The translations under genes and the position numbers were made by a program. The notes beneath the pieces were generated by a model, which saw nothing but the letters and a program-made list of their open reading frames with translations, was not told the origin of the DNA and made no database searches. Shown here piece by piece: positions 10,640-23,279 of a stretch of DNA of 64,000 nucleotides. Origin of the DNA: Hyaloscypha bicolor E (lineage: Eukaryota > Ascomycota > Leotiomycetes > Helotiales > Hyaloscyphaceae); the NCBI RefSeq assembly GCF_002865645.1, contig NW_020194515.1:1426001-1490000 (forward strand). The letters are read 5' to 3'. How positions within the stretch are numbered: position 1 is the first letter of the stretch; every line of letters begins with the position of its first letter.

Positions 10640-11032
10640 GGTGGGAGGTTGAGTGTTGAGGGAGGCTACAACGAGGCGCGGATAGTCCAACGCTGACTAA
10701 GCGGCGCTAAAAACGAGGCTACTTCGTATGACATTTAGCCGAGGATCCTCCCCCCTTTTCCATTTTAACCCCTGAACAGTTGGTACATTTGAACATCCTG
10801 AAGAGAAGGGAGCCTCATATCCATAGCAACTACTATTGAAATATGAGGGAAAGTACCAGATATCAGGATATACTAGAGACTCAAATAAGCCAGTGCAAGT
10901 TGTTCGAATAACCACGCAATTGAAAACGCGGACAGCTCCAGTTTCCCTTTCATAAACCAGCCTTCTCTTCCAAACATATATGCTCGCTTGAATATCCCTC
11001 TCGGGCCTGGAGTAAGCAAGCTTAAACAATTT
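10640..11032. other. PKS-hydrolase intergenic spacer
   Basis: 393 bp between the PKS stop and the hydrolase start. A 110-codon minus-strand ORF here has no ATG context or family resemblance and I treat it as chance. It must hold the PKS terminator and the hydrolase promoter. Confidence 0.5.
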
Positions 11033-14000
11033 TCAGTCTATGCGGCCATGTTTTTCACTCAACTTCCCCGCCACAGTTCCTCCAAGATGTCTAAGAGAGC
11101 CAGAGCCCATGATCTCCAAAACGCTAATCTGCAATCCAAAAGCTTGCCTGAACCATCGCCTTAACTCAATTGCCGTGAGCGAATCGAGACCGATCTGAGA
11201 AAGAGTGAGCGCAACGTTGACCTCGGCGTTTGGCCTGAGCAAGAAGTCATTGATTTTCTGGCCAGTCTCCAGCGCGAGAAAGTCAATGCTTGCTTCGTCT
11301 GTCAAAATACTCCCAGTCTCACCCTCCGCCACAAGTTTCAAAAATTGGGTTAAGCGGGTAGAATCGGCTGTAGAAGGTTTTGCCTCTTCTCTTGGGATGT
11401 TGTGGTACATGCCCATTCGACAATCTCGGCGCCAATTCGTTAGATTTTTGGGATCATCTAGGTGGAGTTCCGATTTCAGTCCCATAGTAATATGGCCTGT
11501 AGCTTCCCAGGGAGATGTCAGACCCGAGGAGGGAATAGCGGCCGGAGAGCCGCTACTGAAACGTTCTTGAGGCCATGAGTTCAGGAGCGAAGCTTCCACA
11601 CAGTCCAAAAATTCTTTTTCACCCAGGAAACATTGTCCCTGAGATTTTGTTTTCCGTACAGCCCAAGCATTCTCGGTGAAGAACCCGACATTGTCAATTG
11701 CGCAGATGCTGAGAACTGATGCTGGTAAGCCAAGTGAATGCCTGTACTGGGCAAACGCCTCGATGAAGGTGTTTGCAGCTTTATAGTTCCCTTGACCTGG
11801 TTGATCAATGACTGTCACTAGCGAGCTTGCCAGCCAGAAGTAATCCAGGCTTTGGCCCAAGAAAGCTTGATGAAGGTTCCAAGTACCGTCCACCTTTGGC
11901 TTATTCGCAGTGATCCAGTCTTCCCATTTCATGTCGATGAATGGAGAGTCCTAGTTTGGGTTAGCCTAGAAAATATATGTGTAAACAAAAGCTGTCAACT
12001 TACCCTTTGAATCATCGCAAGATGGAAAACTCCTTTGATTGGTGTACTCAATGTTTCAATCGCTCTCTTGACATCTTCAATGTTGTCGACACTTCCTCTC
12101 ACCATTGTGATCGAGGAACCCATGCTCTCCAACTCCTCTGAAATGGCCTTGCTCTCTTCGCTTATCCCGGCGCTTCTCGAGAGTAATACAAGATTCCTTG
12201 CTCCCCTCTCAATCATCCAGGTAGCGAGAGATCTTCCAAGACCCCCAAGACCACCGACTAGTAAATATGCTGCGTCCGGGTCGAATCCTATAGGTTGAAT
12301 GTCGAGCGATGATTCGAGCTCAGAAGAATCAGTCGGCATATTTACGATGAGCTTTCCAATATGCTCCCCTGTCTGAAGATGGCGGAAAGCACGCTTTACA
12401 TCCACTGCAGCAAATGGAGTGATTGGCTGGATTGGCTTGAGCAAACCTTGCCTGTAGAAGTCTAAAGTTCTCTGGAGTACGCTGTTGAGGGAAATTAGCT
12501 GTGAACGAGATTTGGAAGAGCAACGGGCGCGCCAGACTCACTCTCGAACAATTAAAGGACGCTCAGCCACCAAGTACAGCATATCAACACCGCAATAAGA
12601 CCGATTATCCAAAAAGTGGCGCATGTCAAGTTTTCCTGATCCCACAAGATCGCGCTTTCCAAGCTCCAGAAAGGCTCCATTCCGAGCAACACATCTCCAA
12701 GACTCATGTAAGAGCTCCCCAAAAAGCGAATTCAAGACCAAGTCGACACCAACACCTGCAGTCTCTCGCATTACGCCTTCATAGAACGACGAGTCTCTAG
12801 AAGAGAAAATGTGGGTTCTCGGGATGCCGTAGTTGTTGACCAGGTGTTCCTTTTTCTGCTCGTTGCCCACCGTGGCAAAAATATCTGCTCCCATCATCTG
12901 GCACACTTGAATTGCAGCCAAACCTACTCCACCACATGCTGAATGAATCAGCACAGTCTTTCGTTCCTTGCCCAACCTGCCGATATCTAGCAAAGCGTAG
13001 ACAACGGTTCCAAAGGTAGCCTGTATGGTTGCGGCTTCTTCGTAGCTCATCTCATCCGGGACTTTGATGATATGGTGCTCAGCAAGAATCACAGTCGTAG
13101 AGAAGCCACCGTCAATGGTAAAAGCCATTACTCTATCACCAACTTTCAGCCCGGCGACTTCGTCCCCAACCCGTTGGACTGTGCCTGCGACTTCCATTCC
13201 AAGTGTATTGTATGATGAAGATGAACCAGCAGACATGAGGCCAGTAACGATGCTAACATCCCGGAAATTGATGCCGACAGTACGCACTTCAACTTCTACA
13301 TGTGTGTTGGAAATCGTTTCAGGGATTGGCTTTGTCTTCCAGGTCAAGCTTTCAAGCATGCCAGATTTCCCAATCTCCAGTGTCTTCGTGGCACGTTTGT
13401 GACCTTCGTTGCTCTTGACCCGTACTTCCTCCATGATAGAGAATGGCTGATAACGACCAACACAGATAATACCGCTGTCGACGACAAACTCCTTGTCGGA
13501 GTCGAGTTTATCTCTGTCTTCCTGTGCGCGGATCTTGTTGAAAACCTTGTCGACCAGTGAGCCAAACTGGGATTCATTGATGTTGATTTCGAGAGTGTAA
13601 AACTGAAGTGCAAGTTCCGACCTGATCGTTCGAGTGACGCCTAAAGTCTGTGCTGAGCGGGGATTGTGACATTTTATCTGAGATGGATTCGTCAACCAAA
13701 GGATTTTATTGGTGCCCATAGAGGGAAGCAGCGCTTGAAAAGCCGTGAATGATTGTTCCGTTATATTTTCGAAAAAGTTGGTTTCTAGGTCCAAGCACGA
13801 GACGATGTCTTGGTCTTGAGGTAGGCCGTCTCCCAGCCCACAAATCGTGACCTCCCAGTCTCTCGCCAGGTAGTGTTCAGCTAAGGAACGAGCAACTTCT
13901 CCTTCAGAATCCGCGGATAAGATTGTGATCCGGGATTTACTTGTGATCTTTATGCTCTTCTCTTTCCTAGACACAATGACGGCGCATTGGCGGTATGGCC

Positions 14001-17000
14001 CCTCGTCATCGTATACAATTGCATCAAGTCCCGTGAATCCGGAAGCTTTCAAATCCTCATCCCACCGGGACGCGGATACATAAGGTTTGTCCTGGCGACC
14101 ATCCGCTTCACCTAACCACCATCCCGAAAAATTGCCGAAGATATAGCTTGAACCCCGAGAAGTGCTGCAGATCTCAGTCATCACGAGCATACCATCTGAC
14201 CGAAGGAGTGGTTGAAGATTGCTCAACGTCTGCCTCAGGAAAGGGGTTGCGTGGATGACGTTTGCAGCAAGAATGAGATCATACGATGATTCCTTGAACC
14301 CCTGCTCAAAGGGCTCCTTCGTGATGTCGAAGACTTTAAACTCCAGGTTCGAGGCATATGCAAACCGCTCCTTCGCGGCTGGGAAGAAACCCGCTGAGAC
14401 ATCGCTGAAAGTATATGTTGTGTATGCTGGCAACCCACCTGAATTCGTGAGGCTGCGTAAGATCGTTTCTGTTGTCCCGCCTGTTCCTGCTCCAACCTCA
14501 AGAATACGAAGATTCGGTCGGGTATGGGCAAGACAGTGGATGAAGGGTGCATAGTCAAAACCGATGACATCGTAGATCCTCGCAAGGATATTTTCTTCTA
14601 AGAGAACTTCCAAAGTGTCAGCTTCTCCTGTGAATAATCTCTCGGCATTGTCGAAGATTCGTTTCAAGCCCGTAGTAACAGCTTGTCTGCCCATCTGCAT
14701 AAGAGGGGTGACACGTTCATCGATCATCACTTGTCTCTCTTCGCTGGTTAACTTCACATATCTTTCTGAATCCTCTACCAGCTCATAGGTGCCAGTTTTG
14801 GCAACATCGGCCTGACTGTTCAACCAGTCTCGGAATTTGGTGAAGTGAGGTTGGCACGGGGCAAGAGCTTTGACCTTTTCGGCTGTCTCCAGGATAAACA
14901 GCAACACCATCTCTTCTTGAAGTCTTGTCTCAATCCTGTCAGACTTTGGTGGAGAGAATAGCATAGAGACATCGACGAAATCAAAGTCAGGCGACCAATT
15001 TAAACGTGCAGCACCGTAAACATCTCCCCTCTCGGAGACGATATTATCCTCGAGAGGGAGAAGCTGGATTCCAGAGGCATGAAGTACCATCTTTTTTCCA
15101 GCCACACACTCTACGCACGTCAGCTCCTTGTCGCCAAACTGATTCCATGCCCGGGCGTGCTTGATATCCGATCCTGATGAAATCTCTAACTCCTCAATAA
15201 CAGTGGGGACCGACAGCTCAATTAGATTGCGCATGAGCCCTTTCGCCATAGCAACAATGAGCAGTTGGAGGCATGCGTCAATGGTTGCTGGGTGTAACGT
15301 GAACACATCGCGAGACTTATTATTTCGATTGATGATCTCGCTCGTGGCCAGCTCCTCTGTAGTCGAGGACGAGATGTTCGCAAGGCCCTGGAATTCGGCG
15401 CCATATACAAAGCCTGTCTTGGTCATTTCATCATAGAAGCGGGCGCAGCCAACACTCCGAGGCAGTGTCTCGGGTAACCAAGAACTGGGTCTGACTTTAT
15501 TGAGAAGAGCGACTCGCCCATCACAATGCTTGACCCAAGTTGGTCCAGTACAAGACATGACGGAGAATTCAAACCAGTCGGTATCATCGCTGTCGGTGAG
15601 CTTACAGCGACGAAGGCTTGTGATCAATTCAGTCGGCTGTGAGTATGATAGCAGCAGCGCCGTGTGGGCGACAACATGTCGTAGACGATATCCAATGCCA
15701 GGATTTGAGTGTGTAATTTGCCTTACTGCTTCTCCAGCTAAGGCAACATATCCCGCAAAAGGGAATACAATGTCATCGTGGATCTTGTGATCGGCCAACC
15801 AGGATTCGTCCTCGATATGCAGCACGTTTCGCCATTGAGGTTCAATGTCGGCGGCTTCTAAGAGGCGAGAACCTAGGAGGCAGTGATGAGGATACTTCCG
15901 GGTTCTCCAAGCCTTGGAAACACGGCTCTCGTTCCAATATGAGGTGCTGTGATCCCACGGGTATGTAGGCAGTCCTGGCAATGCCTTTCCTGTTGGATAA
16001 AGCGAGCTGAAGTCTATTTGAACACCCTCCTGATATAATCTGCCCACCGCGGCGAGGAAACTGATGATACAGTTCTTGCGACGTACCATAGCTGGAACGT
16101 AGTTGTATGGCTGGTCGTTTGCTGCACAAATCTGTCGTAGAGGACGTGCAAATGCTGAATGCGAGCCAATCTCCAGGAATATTCCGGCGCCTTTATGGGC
16201 AATCAGATTAGAGACTGCTGACGAAAATCGTACTGGGGATACGAGATTTGTAACCCAATACGACGGAGGAAGCGGTGAATCGTCCATAAGCATGCACGTC
16301 ACCGAAGAGAAGAAGGCAGCCTTCGGCTTCTCTTGACTTGTTCCGTAATTCTTTAGTTCCTCCTCAAGCAAATCTTGATATCCCTGACCAAGAGGGATCA
16401 TATGGTCTATCGATAAGTCAGCATCAATACTGGGCAAAACAATCTACAAAAAGACCTCACGGGAGTGATATGCTATGCCAACTTTCAAAGTCCGAACAAG
16501 AGCATCTGGTATCTTCTGCTTGATATCATCTACTACTTTACCAACCTTTGAAGCCTCCCCTGAAATTGTGGAGCTATTTGGGCTATTATCGCAAGCCAGC
16601 ACTACGTCTTGGGTGAGATATTCGGACACGTCTTGTGCCCCGAGGCCCACGACAGCCATACCGCCACCAAGAGAGTACCTCGTGATATACCCACGATAGT
16701 ACGCGATAATGATGGCTTCTTCCATCGAAACATATCCAGCAGCGTAAGCAGCTGCAATCTCGCCACTTGAGTGACCGACGACGGCCATGGGCACAACTCC
16801 TAGAGCCACAAACTTGTTGTAAAGAGCTACTTGGAGTGCTGTACATAGCGGCTGTGACAGCGATGATTTGTGAATCTGGCTTGTTTCCAGCGGTTTCAAG
16901 AGTTCATCTAGAAACCCACAGTTAGCATATTCCGTTATGTCGATGGTAGCAATGGTCTATACCCATTAGGTTCCATTCCGGCGGAAACCTCAGCCCTTTC

Positions 17001-18924
17001 AAGATTTGATCCATCTTCAAGATGTCTTCGCGGAAACTAGGATCACTTAAGATCAATTCCTTGCCCATCTCAGGATATTGCACTCCCTGTCCAGCAAATA
17101 CCATAGTCACGGCCGGTATGCTCTCCGGTACTTTCAGCACACTGGCAGTCTCGATGAAGTCGCGATTATCGACAATGACAAACGCCCTATGAGGCAAGTG
17201 CTCTCTGTGGACTGAACGAGTGTAGGCAATGTCAGAGGCGATGGATGAGTTGGAGCGAATGTACTCCTGGTGCAAACGGATCTGCTCGTTCAGAGATGTT
17301 TTCGTGTTGGCGGAGAAGAGAAGCAGCTCAGGTTTTGCAACTGTCGCGATATTTGCCATGGAAGCAGTTACATCAAAAGAGTCCAGGATGACCTAAAAAG
17401 AAGTGTTGGAACTCTAGAGCGACTAAATATACAAATGGGGCAGGATTTCTCTTACATGTACGTTGGTCCCTCCGATTCCGAATGAATTGATACTGATTCT
17501 TTCGGATCGATCCGGTGGAAATGAAGTTGGAATCACGGGGACGGTCATGTTGTACTCAGAAAAAGGAACTGAACTCTCCGTTAGTCACTTCCGCTCTCGA
17601 GTGTTATTCACACACTTACTCTTGGGGTTAGGTGTGTTAAACTTGATGTTTGGCGGAATAGTCTTGCGTTCCAAGGCCAAGACAGATTTAATTAAGCTGG
17701 TGAGACCAGAAGCACCTTCTGAATGGCCCAAGTTTGGTTTAACAGAGCCAATGTACACCCCACTATACCCGAACACCTTGCCAATCGCGGTCGTCTCAAT
17801 TGGATCGCCCGTTGCGGTACCGGTACCATGGCACTGGGATGTCAACGAACCGCTAGTCTCGATGTGGTTTTGAGTGCATTTACCTCCACAAAAGCTGTAT
17901 CTGGTGGCTCTAAGCCACAATCTGCATAAGCTTTTCGAATAAGGGCTTCCTGGGCAATTCCATTTGGAGTGACTAGGCTCTGTCCTTTTCCATCACTGTT
18001 TGTAGCTGTGCCTCGGATAACCGCCCTGATTGGGTTGCCGTCACGAATCGCAGCTCCAAGATCCTTGATGTACACTGCGTTTATGGCTTCGGCTCTGGCA
18101 AATCCATTCGCAGCAGCATCAAAGGTCTTGCATGACCCTTCAGGAGACAGGAGCTCAAGTGCTGTCATAGCAGATGTGAGAGAGGGAGTCATTATGAGGC
18201 TTGTGCCCGCTACCACCGCGGCTGTTGCATCACCATTCTGAATGGCTCTTACCGCTTCGTGTAACGCAGTAAGCGACGCTGAACAACCTGTTTTGATTGC
18301 CATACTATAGGAAAAGGTGTCAACATGACTAAGTTTGCGCTATTTGAGATACGATCTAACTTACCTTGGGCCTCGAAAGTCGTACTCATAAGAGACGCGA
18401 TTAGCGATCATGAGATCCAAGTGGCCGGTTACTGAATAGCCATCACTTTGGTGTGAGTCCTTGGCGCTCATCAACAACCAGTCATCCCCGAAAGTCCCGA
18501 CATAGCAACCGATAAGTTGACCGCGATAGTTGACTTCTCCGGCATCTTCGAGGCATTCCCGGGTGACCTCAAGGAGCATTCGCTGTTGTGGATCACAATT
18601 CTCAAGTTCGTTCTTAGTCAACGTGAAAAAGGATGTATCGAGACCAGAAAGTTCTCCCTCGAGGAAGTAGCCATGTTTGACTTTTATAGCATCTCGGGCT
18701 CCAAGGGAGTTATCGAAGCCGTCGGTGTTATAACGACTAGCTGGAATAGGACCTCGAGCGTCCTTGGCGTTTATCAGAAGGTCCCAGAGCTCGTCGCCAT
18801 TCTTAATCCCTCCTGGGAGACGCAATCCAAAGCCACAAATAGCGACCTGGCCATGGGACTCCACACTATTTGGGGTATATATACCGTCGAGTGTTGAAGT
18901 GGGGCTAGGTTGAGAAAATGCCAT
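11033..18924 (-). CDS. Highly reducing type I polyketide synthase (KS-AT-DH-cMT-ER-KR-ACP)
   Basis: Complete PKS, 2481 residues. Exons (minus): 18924-18365, 18304-17884, 17833-17620, 17568-17456, 17392-16963, 16907-16461, 16406-12542, 12481-12004, 11950-11033; all eight introns are GT-AG, 50-63 bp, and the total is 2482 codons. KS (1-440): active Cys in KTGCSASL, His in CHGTGT and [11 protein letters not shown] (about 530-740): [20 protein letters not shown] (about 900-1200): [11 protein letters not shown], where the usual HxxxGxxxxP Gly is Asp, and [10 protein letters not shown]. c[14 protein letters not shown] near 1363. ER (about 1764-2017): [28 protein letters not shown] and [17 protein letters not shown] Ser near 2428. 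No thioesterase, so release needs another enzyme. It iteratively builds a reduced, C-methylated chain. Product unknown. Confidence 0.95.
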
Positions 18925-20002
18925 TCTGAATGTACGTGAGATCTGTAACGAAGTTAATGTGTTCGTCTCTGTCTCCGTGTAAAGAAAAGCGCTGGATTAT
19001 AGCTGCAAACACTCTCCAAAAGCTGAAAGTAGAAGAAGAGGATCTAGCAAAGCAGGGATTTATTTAAGCTTGGTGGTGTTTACTTGGGTGGTCGCACAGG
19101 TGTAGAAAGCACGTCGTAGGAGGTTTGGGGCACGCAAAGGCAAGTGAAGAAGCGTACGGGAGTGTCTGAATGAGGAGACAAGATATAGCAGGTTTGATGT
19201 CCAAGATATTGATATCTATGATGTTGAGGATTGGTATTGATGTTTTCTGGGAGAGGTCGGTATTGATTTGCGGAGATTCTTCTGTAGTTTCAAGATTACG
19301 ATGGGGTGAAAGCACGCTGTGGGCCATCAGGCTCTTGCCAAGCCGCAAACTTACCTTATGGATCGACGTCCTCACCTGTCAGAGGGTAGAAAGCAAGGAT
19401 CTAGCAGCCTTCAGGATCATGTGTGTGGAGCTGAGAAGCAACAAGGCACAGAAAAGGCACCTCAATGGTCCGGCTTATACCGAAACAAGAAGTGTCTTTT
19501 CTTAACGTGGGCGGTGCAAATGTTCTGCCCAAAACATCCTGTCGGCTAGCTTGCGGGAGACACACCATCAGAAGTTACCTCCGTGGCTGCTGCAGTCTAG
19601 AATGTTGACTAGTAGAAAACCAACAATATCATGCAGCCGGATGCCAATCTGTGCTGTACCCGCCCCCCCCTCTAGACTGCCTAGGACCCAGTAAGAATCG
19701 GAGGCGTATCCTTCTCCAAGAACGGCCCGTTCCTACATGCCGAAGAGCCCAACCCGACCAATTGGGAAGATTCTGAAGTTTGGGCTTACAGAGGAGTCGG
19801 CGGAGTGATCCAATGCGTCATGCAGAGCCCTGGGCGGAGCGGGGCAAGAGTGGAACTGTTCGAGTTCTGGGGCTCTCTAATTCGTCCCTACTAATGGATA
19901 CGGCGCGGCCGGGATAATCACGCATACGTGTTACATTCAGCCACCAAGGATTTGGGAAATGGGTGGAGTAACTCGAGTTGCTCATCGGAAGGCTACATTT
20001 GG
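18925..20002. other. PKS promoter region and intergenic DNA
   Basis: About 1.1 kb between the PKS start and the 3' end of the second HET gene. Short ORFs on both strands resemble nothing known. A run of eight C lies near 19665. I see no pathway regulator gene here, which is where one might be expected. Confidence 0.4.
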
Positions 20003-21946
20003 CTAGTGTGCTCGCCGAACTCGGCTTCTCTGCCCCCAACATAACTTTCCTTTGGTTAAGAGACGATGCCGGGTGAGCGGTCCAGAGATTAGCCTGCTGA
20101 CTGAAGTATCCCTTCTCAAAAGGGCTTTCGATTTCTTCGTATCGATGCTTAGCAAAGCTTTTGGTGGAGCAACAGGCGGTTGATCAACGGGTCTCGGGTT
20201 CCTGACCAAATCCAGGCAGACTTCGCACTGTGATCCACCGAGACTGAACCTCTCCAACGGTAAGAGACTCCAAAATCGGTCATAGTCGTCCGAAATGGGG
20301 ATTGTAGTGCCAAACTTATGCAAAGATTTCTTCGCGACTTCTTGTAGTAGATTTGAAGGGTCCTTTGGTTGACAATTAGAGGTTTCAACCACTAGAAATA
20401 TACGCCGTCGGTCTCCGGTGACCGCATTGAAATCAATGCAATGCAACTTTCCAGCTGGCAGGATGCCGTTTGTGACTGCCACAGTAGTTATGGAAGTACC
20501 AAGGTCCGGCCTGCTGATCTTGGCAAGGAATCCTGTGCTGATGTTTAGAAGATCCATCATGCAACGCGCCTGAAGCTGCATTAAGTCACCCCAAATACGA
20601 GCCTGGAACGAAGAGTGGAGCACAGGGTTGAAGTCTTCTTCCTTTCCTTTCCTTACGGATAAACATGCTCGGGCATAGTTGTTTGTCATAACTTGAGCGG
20701 CGGCAACGAGCTGCATTTTGGAATACCGTCCAGCACTAAAGGCTCGCGCAACTTGCAAGGCAATACTCCACTTGCCTTTGGAGAACAGAATGAGGGTTAT
20801 ATGCCTATGATATAGCCCTGTTTTTGAACGGTGAATGCCTCCAAGCCGGCGGATAAGTGTGCATGAGCCGATGTATCGTCCAGCGAGGGTAAAGGTGCCA
20901 TTTTGGACCGTTGCAGCCTGGAAGGGCGTGACGGAATCTAGATAGGAGGCCGAAGAGAGATGGTAACGCAAAGAGAAACACGGTAAAGCACAGTTAGCTG
21001 ATGATGTAGTGCCAATCTTGGCAGCGGTCGATGCAAGCGGAAGCATCAACCACCTTATATGGCCCTTGAGTATTGCAGCTTCACACCATCTTTCCCACGC
21101 TTCCTCTCTTGTCTCGCCTTTGAGCGGATCTATCTCAACCGTAGACGCAGCCATGATCCCGTAGACTTCATCTACAGGCACTGTGGCTTTACGGTTTCCC
21201 AGCAGTTCCATGATCCGTGTCGCATCATTGTCGCCAAGGCGAGAGGTTGCCATTCCACTGAAATGAGTATGGAGGATGGCGAACTCTGTTCCTGGAGCAC
21301 GTGCCATACACTCTGAGATGGCTAACTGATCGCAGAGCCCCGGAATTGCCTGGAAAAATCTATCATCAATCCTGATCGGATGCATATCTTTTCCAACCCA
21401 GACGACTTCACGCGCCAGGACATATTCCTGCAGGGTCCAAATGCGTGTTGCCCAGGAAGAGCGAGTGAATCTCGCGAGCGCCTTCATGGCATGGATGAGT
21501 GTGTGGCGCCCCGGGCCGCGCTGAAAGTATTCAGCTTGATCGATTTCCGCCCAAGTCTCGTCCCTCCACACTTCAAGTGCATCTGCTAGACTTCTAGTTG
21601 CAGCGTCGACATCGCTCTGATCAAAGCCTATCTCGCATGACAGCACAACGATAACCGCTTCGGAGTTATGGTAGATGCTGCCCATGAGTGGAATTTGTTG
21701 GAGTTTATCGTCATCGTCGTCCTGTTTGATGCAGAAATTGTCGACCCAGCAATGATGAATCGTCGGATAGCAGGTGCCAATGACCTTCTGAACTACTTTG
21801 CCGCCCACCGAAGAAAGAATAGGGGTGCCAGGAGGGAAGATGTGGTCTGACCATGCGTGCGATACAGCTAGATATGGTGGTGTATTTCCCTGCTCGAATT
21901 CTTGAAGAAGAGATTCACGCGTGTTAAAAAGACGCACAAGAGGCAT
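20003..21946 (-). CDS. HET-domain protein
   Basis: Single open frame of 647 residues from the first ATG (21946, MPLVRLFNT). HET motifs: PYLAVSHAWSDH (about 25-36), HHCWVDNFCIKQDDDDDK with PLMGSIYHNSEAVIVVLS (about 65-105), and SSWATRIWTLQEYVLAREV (about 165-185). This is the variant in which the canonical WIDxxCI is WVDNFCIKQ. The C-terminal part (about 350-647) is not recognised. The frame stays open 13 codons upstream of the ATG, so an upstream exon is possible. It lies upstream of the PKS on the same strand; HET genes often flank accessory clusters but have no known enzymatic role in them. Likely function: non-self recognition and cell death. Confidence 0.8.
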   Translation of the reverse strand: MPLVRLFNTRESLLQEFEQGNTPPYLAVSHAWSDHIFPPGTPILSSVGGKVVQKVIGTCYPTIHHCWVDNFCIKQDDDDDKLQQIPLMGSIYHNSEAVIVVLSCEIGFDQSDVDAATRSLADALEVWRDETWAEIDQAEYFQRGPGRHTLIHAMKALARFTRSSWATRIWTLQEYVLAREVVWVGKDMHPIRIDDRFFQAIPGLCDQLAISECMARAPGTEFAILHTHFSGMATSRLGDNDATRIMELLGNRKATVPVDEVYGIMAASTVEIDPLKGETREEAWERWCEAAILKGHIRWLMLPLASTAAKIGTTSSANCALPCFSLRYHLSSASYLDSVTPFQAATVQNGTFTLAGRYIGSCTLIRRLGGIHRSKTGLYHRHITLILFSKGKWSIALQVARAFSAGRYSKMQLVAAAQVMTNNYARACLSVRKGKEEDFNPVLHSSFQARIWGDLMQLQARCMMDLLNISTGFLAKISRPDLGTSITTVAVTNGILPAGKLHCIDFNAVTGDRRRIFLVVETSNCQPKDPSNLLQEVAKKSLHKFGTTIPISDDYDRFWSLLPLERFSLGGSQCEVCLDLVRNPRPVDQPPVAPPKALLSIDTKKSKALLRRDTSVSRLISGPLTRHRLLTKGKLCWGQRSRVRRAH

Positions 21947-22523
21947 GATGCCAGTTCTTTGGTATCTTCTAGCGAAGAACTTCAAAGAAGACCTCTCGAG
22001 AGGATCATATTACGAAAAAGAGAAAGTTGTCGGGCTGATTGCAGAAGAAGAGAATCCAAGACATTGAGAAATGAGCGGTGGAGGTGTCGAAGATTCGCGT
22101 TCTGAAACATACCGCAGTACTGGACTGCCTCGGTATATTTGAGAACTGCGAAGTGTGCTCGCTTGCAATGTAATAACCCTTCTAAAAACAGAAATGTAAG
22201 CCAGACCGCATTAGACCTTATTTTATGAGTTGTATTGTTTAAATTCTCTTCACTTCTGTAAGGATGCGTCTTCAAGATCTCTTATTTCCATGGAGCGTAG
22301 AGCTGGTCCTTGCGGCGATTCGCCCCTAAACCACGTGGCCTTGATTATTCACCTTCTTCAAGCTTTGATTATCCTGTCTCTGAGCCATTTCTTGAAAATC
22401 CCGTGCAAGTCAAGCACGAAGCCACTTTTCGAAGATTCATCTGGCCAATCTCTTTATTCGTCCACGCCTCTCCACTTCTTCAAGCCTCTTCTCTGATCCG
22501 CGTTGGTTAGTCCACAGATTCAG
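21947..22523. other. Divergent intergenic region
   Basis: Between the HET gene (minus) and the coiled-coil gene (plus). A 97-codon minus ORF (22275-21982) might hold upstream HET exons, but no convincing splice joins it. Confidence 0.35.
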
Positions 22524-23279
22524 ATGGACGAACAAGCCATTGAGCAGAAGAGAGCAGAAGAGAAGGGGCTGCAAGATAATCTCAAAGCCCTCGAAAGCAG
22601 TGTTCGCGATCTAGAAAAGCAATGGTCGGTTCCGAGTTCACAATGGGGATGGAGATCGTGGACTATCGCGAAGCAATTCGAACTTCTCGGGATCATGTCA
22701 AAGCTGAAGAAGCAGCGCGCAAATCTGGTCAAGGCCCAGAAGAAAATATCGGCTACTTTGAAATCAATCCAAGAGATGGAGACTTCCGTGTCTGCAGTCA
22801 AGAGCAATGTCGAAAGTGCCAAGAGCACATATCGATCACAATGGGCACAAGAAGAATGCTGCAAGTCGCAGATCGAGGCCCTCTCGAAAGTAATCGATCA
22901 GCTGGAACTATGGAAACGCGAAACCTCTACAGCAAAGGAGGAGTTAAAAACTGTCACCGGGCTCTTGAAGGACTACCAGAAGCAGAAGGAAGCTTACGGC
23001 AGGGACTTAGAGAGTATCGAGATGAAGCATCAAACAGCCAATCGGCGAATCCAAGAGCAAGGCACGGATATGGAGACAGTCAGAACGAAACTGTCCAGTG
23101 CACACAAAGAAGTTCGGACGCTGCTCTCCGAGGTCGAGATCTTGCACGACTCCTTGTCCGGGATACCCATAGACTCAGGATTAAGTTTCCCTGTCGCTGG
23201 TTCCGTTTTAGTCTGCGGACGTGAACAACTGCTGAGTATCCTGAGCACGCCCGAGTCACGCCCGCGCACTATAATATAG
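22524..23279 (+). CDS. Coiled-coil protein, unknown function
   Basis: 251 residues from the ATG at 22524 (MDEQAIEQKR). Almost the whole chain up to about residue 215 is heptad-rich and charged (Lys, Glu, Gln), predicted to be a long coiled coil, broken by a short aromatic segment SSQWGWRSWTIAKQFELL near residues 39-56. The tail of about 35 residues is hydrophobic and ends PRTII. No signal peptide or named domain is recognised. It lies divergent from the HET gene. Coiled-coil proteins near HET or HeLo genes can act as partners in incompatibility, but nothing in this sequence shows that. Confidence 0.5.
   Translation: MDEQAIEQKRAEEKGLQDNLKALESSVRDLEKQWSVPSSQWGWRSWTIAKQFELLGIMSKLKKQRANLVKAQKKISATLKSIQEMETSVSAVKSNVESAKSTYRSQWAQEECCKSQIEALSKVIDQLELWKRETSTAKEELKTVTGLLKDYQKQKEAYGRDLESIEMKHQTANRRIQEQGTDMETVRTKLSSAHKEVRTLLSEVEILHDSLSGIPIDSGLSFPVAGSVLVCGREQLLSILSTPESRPRTII

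Noticed and set aside
10697..11029. 110-codon minus ORF between PKS and hydrolase
   Set aside because: No domain, and no room for its own promoter; read as spacer.
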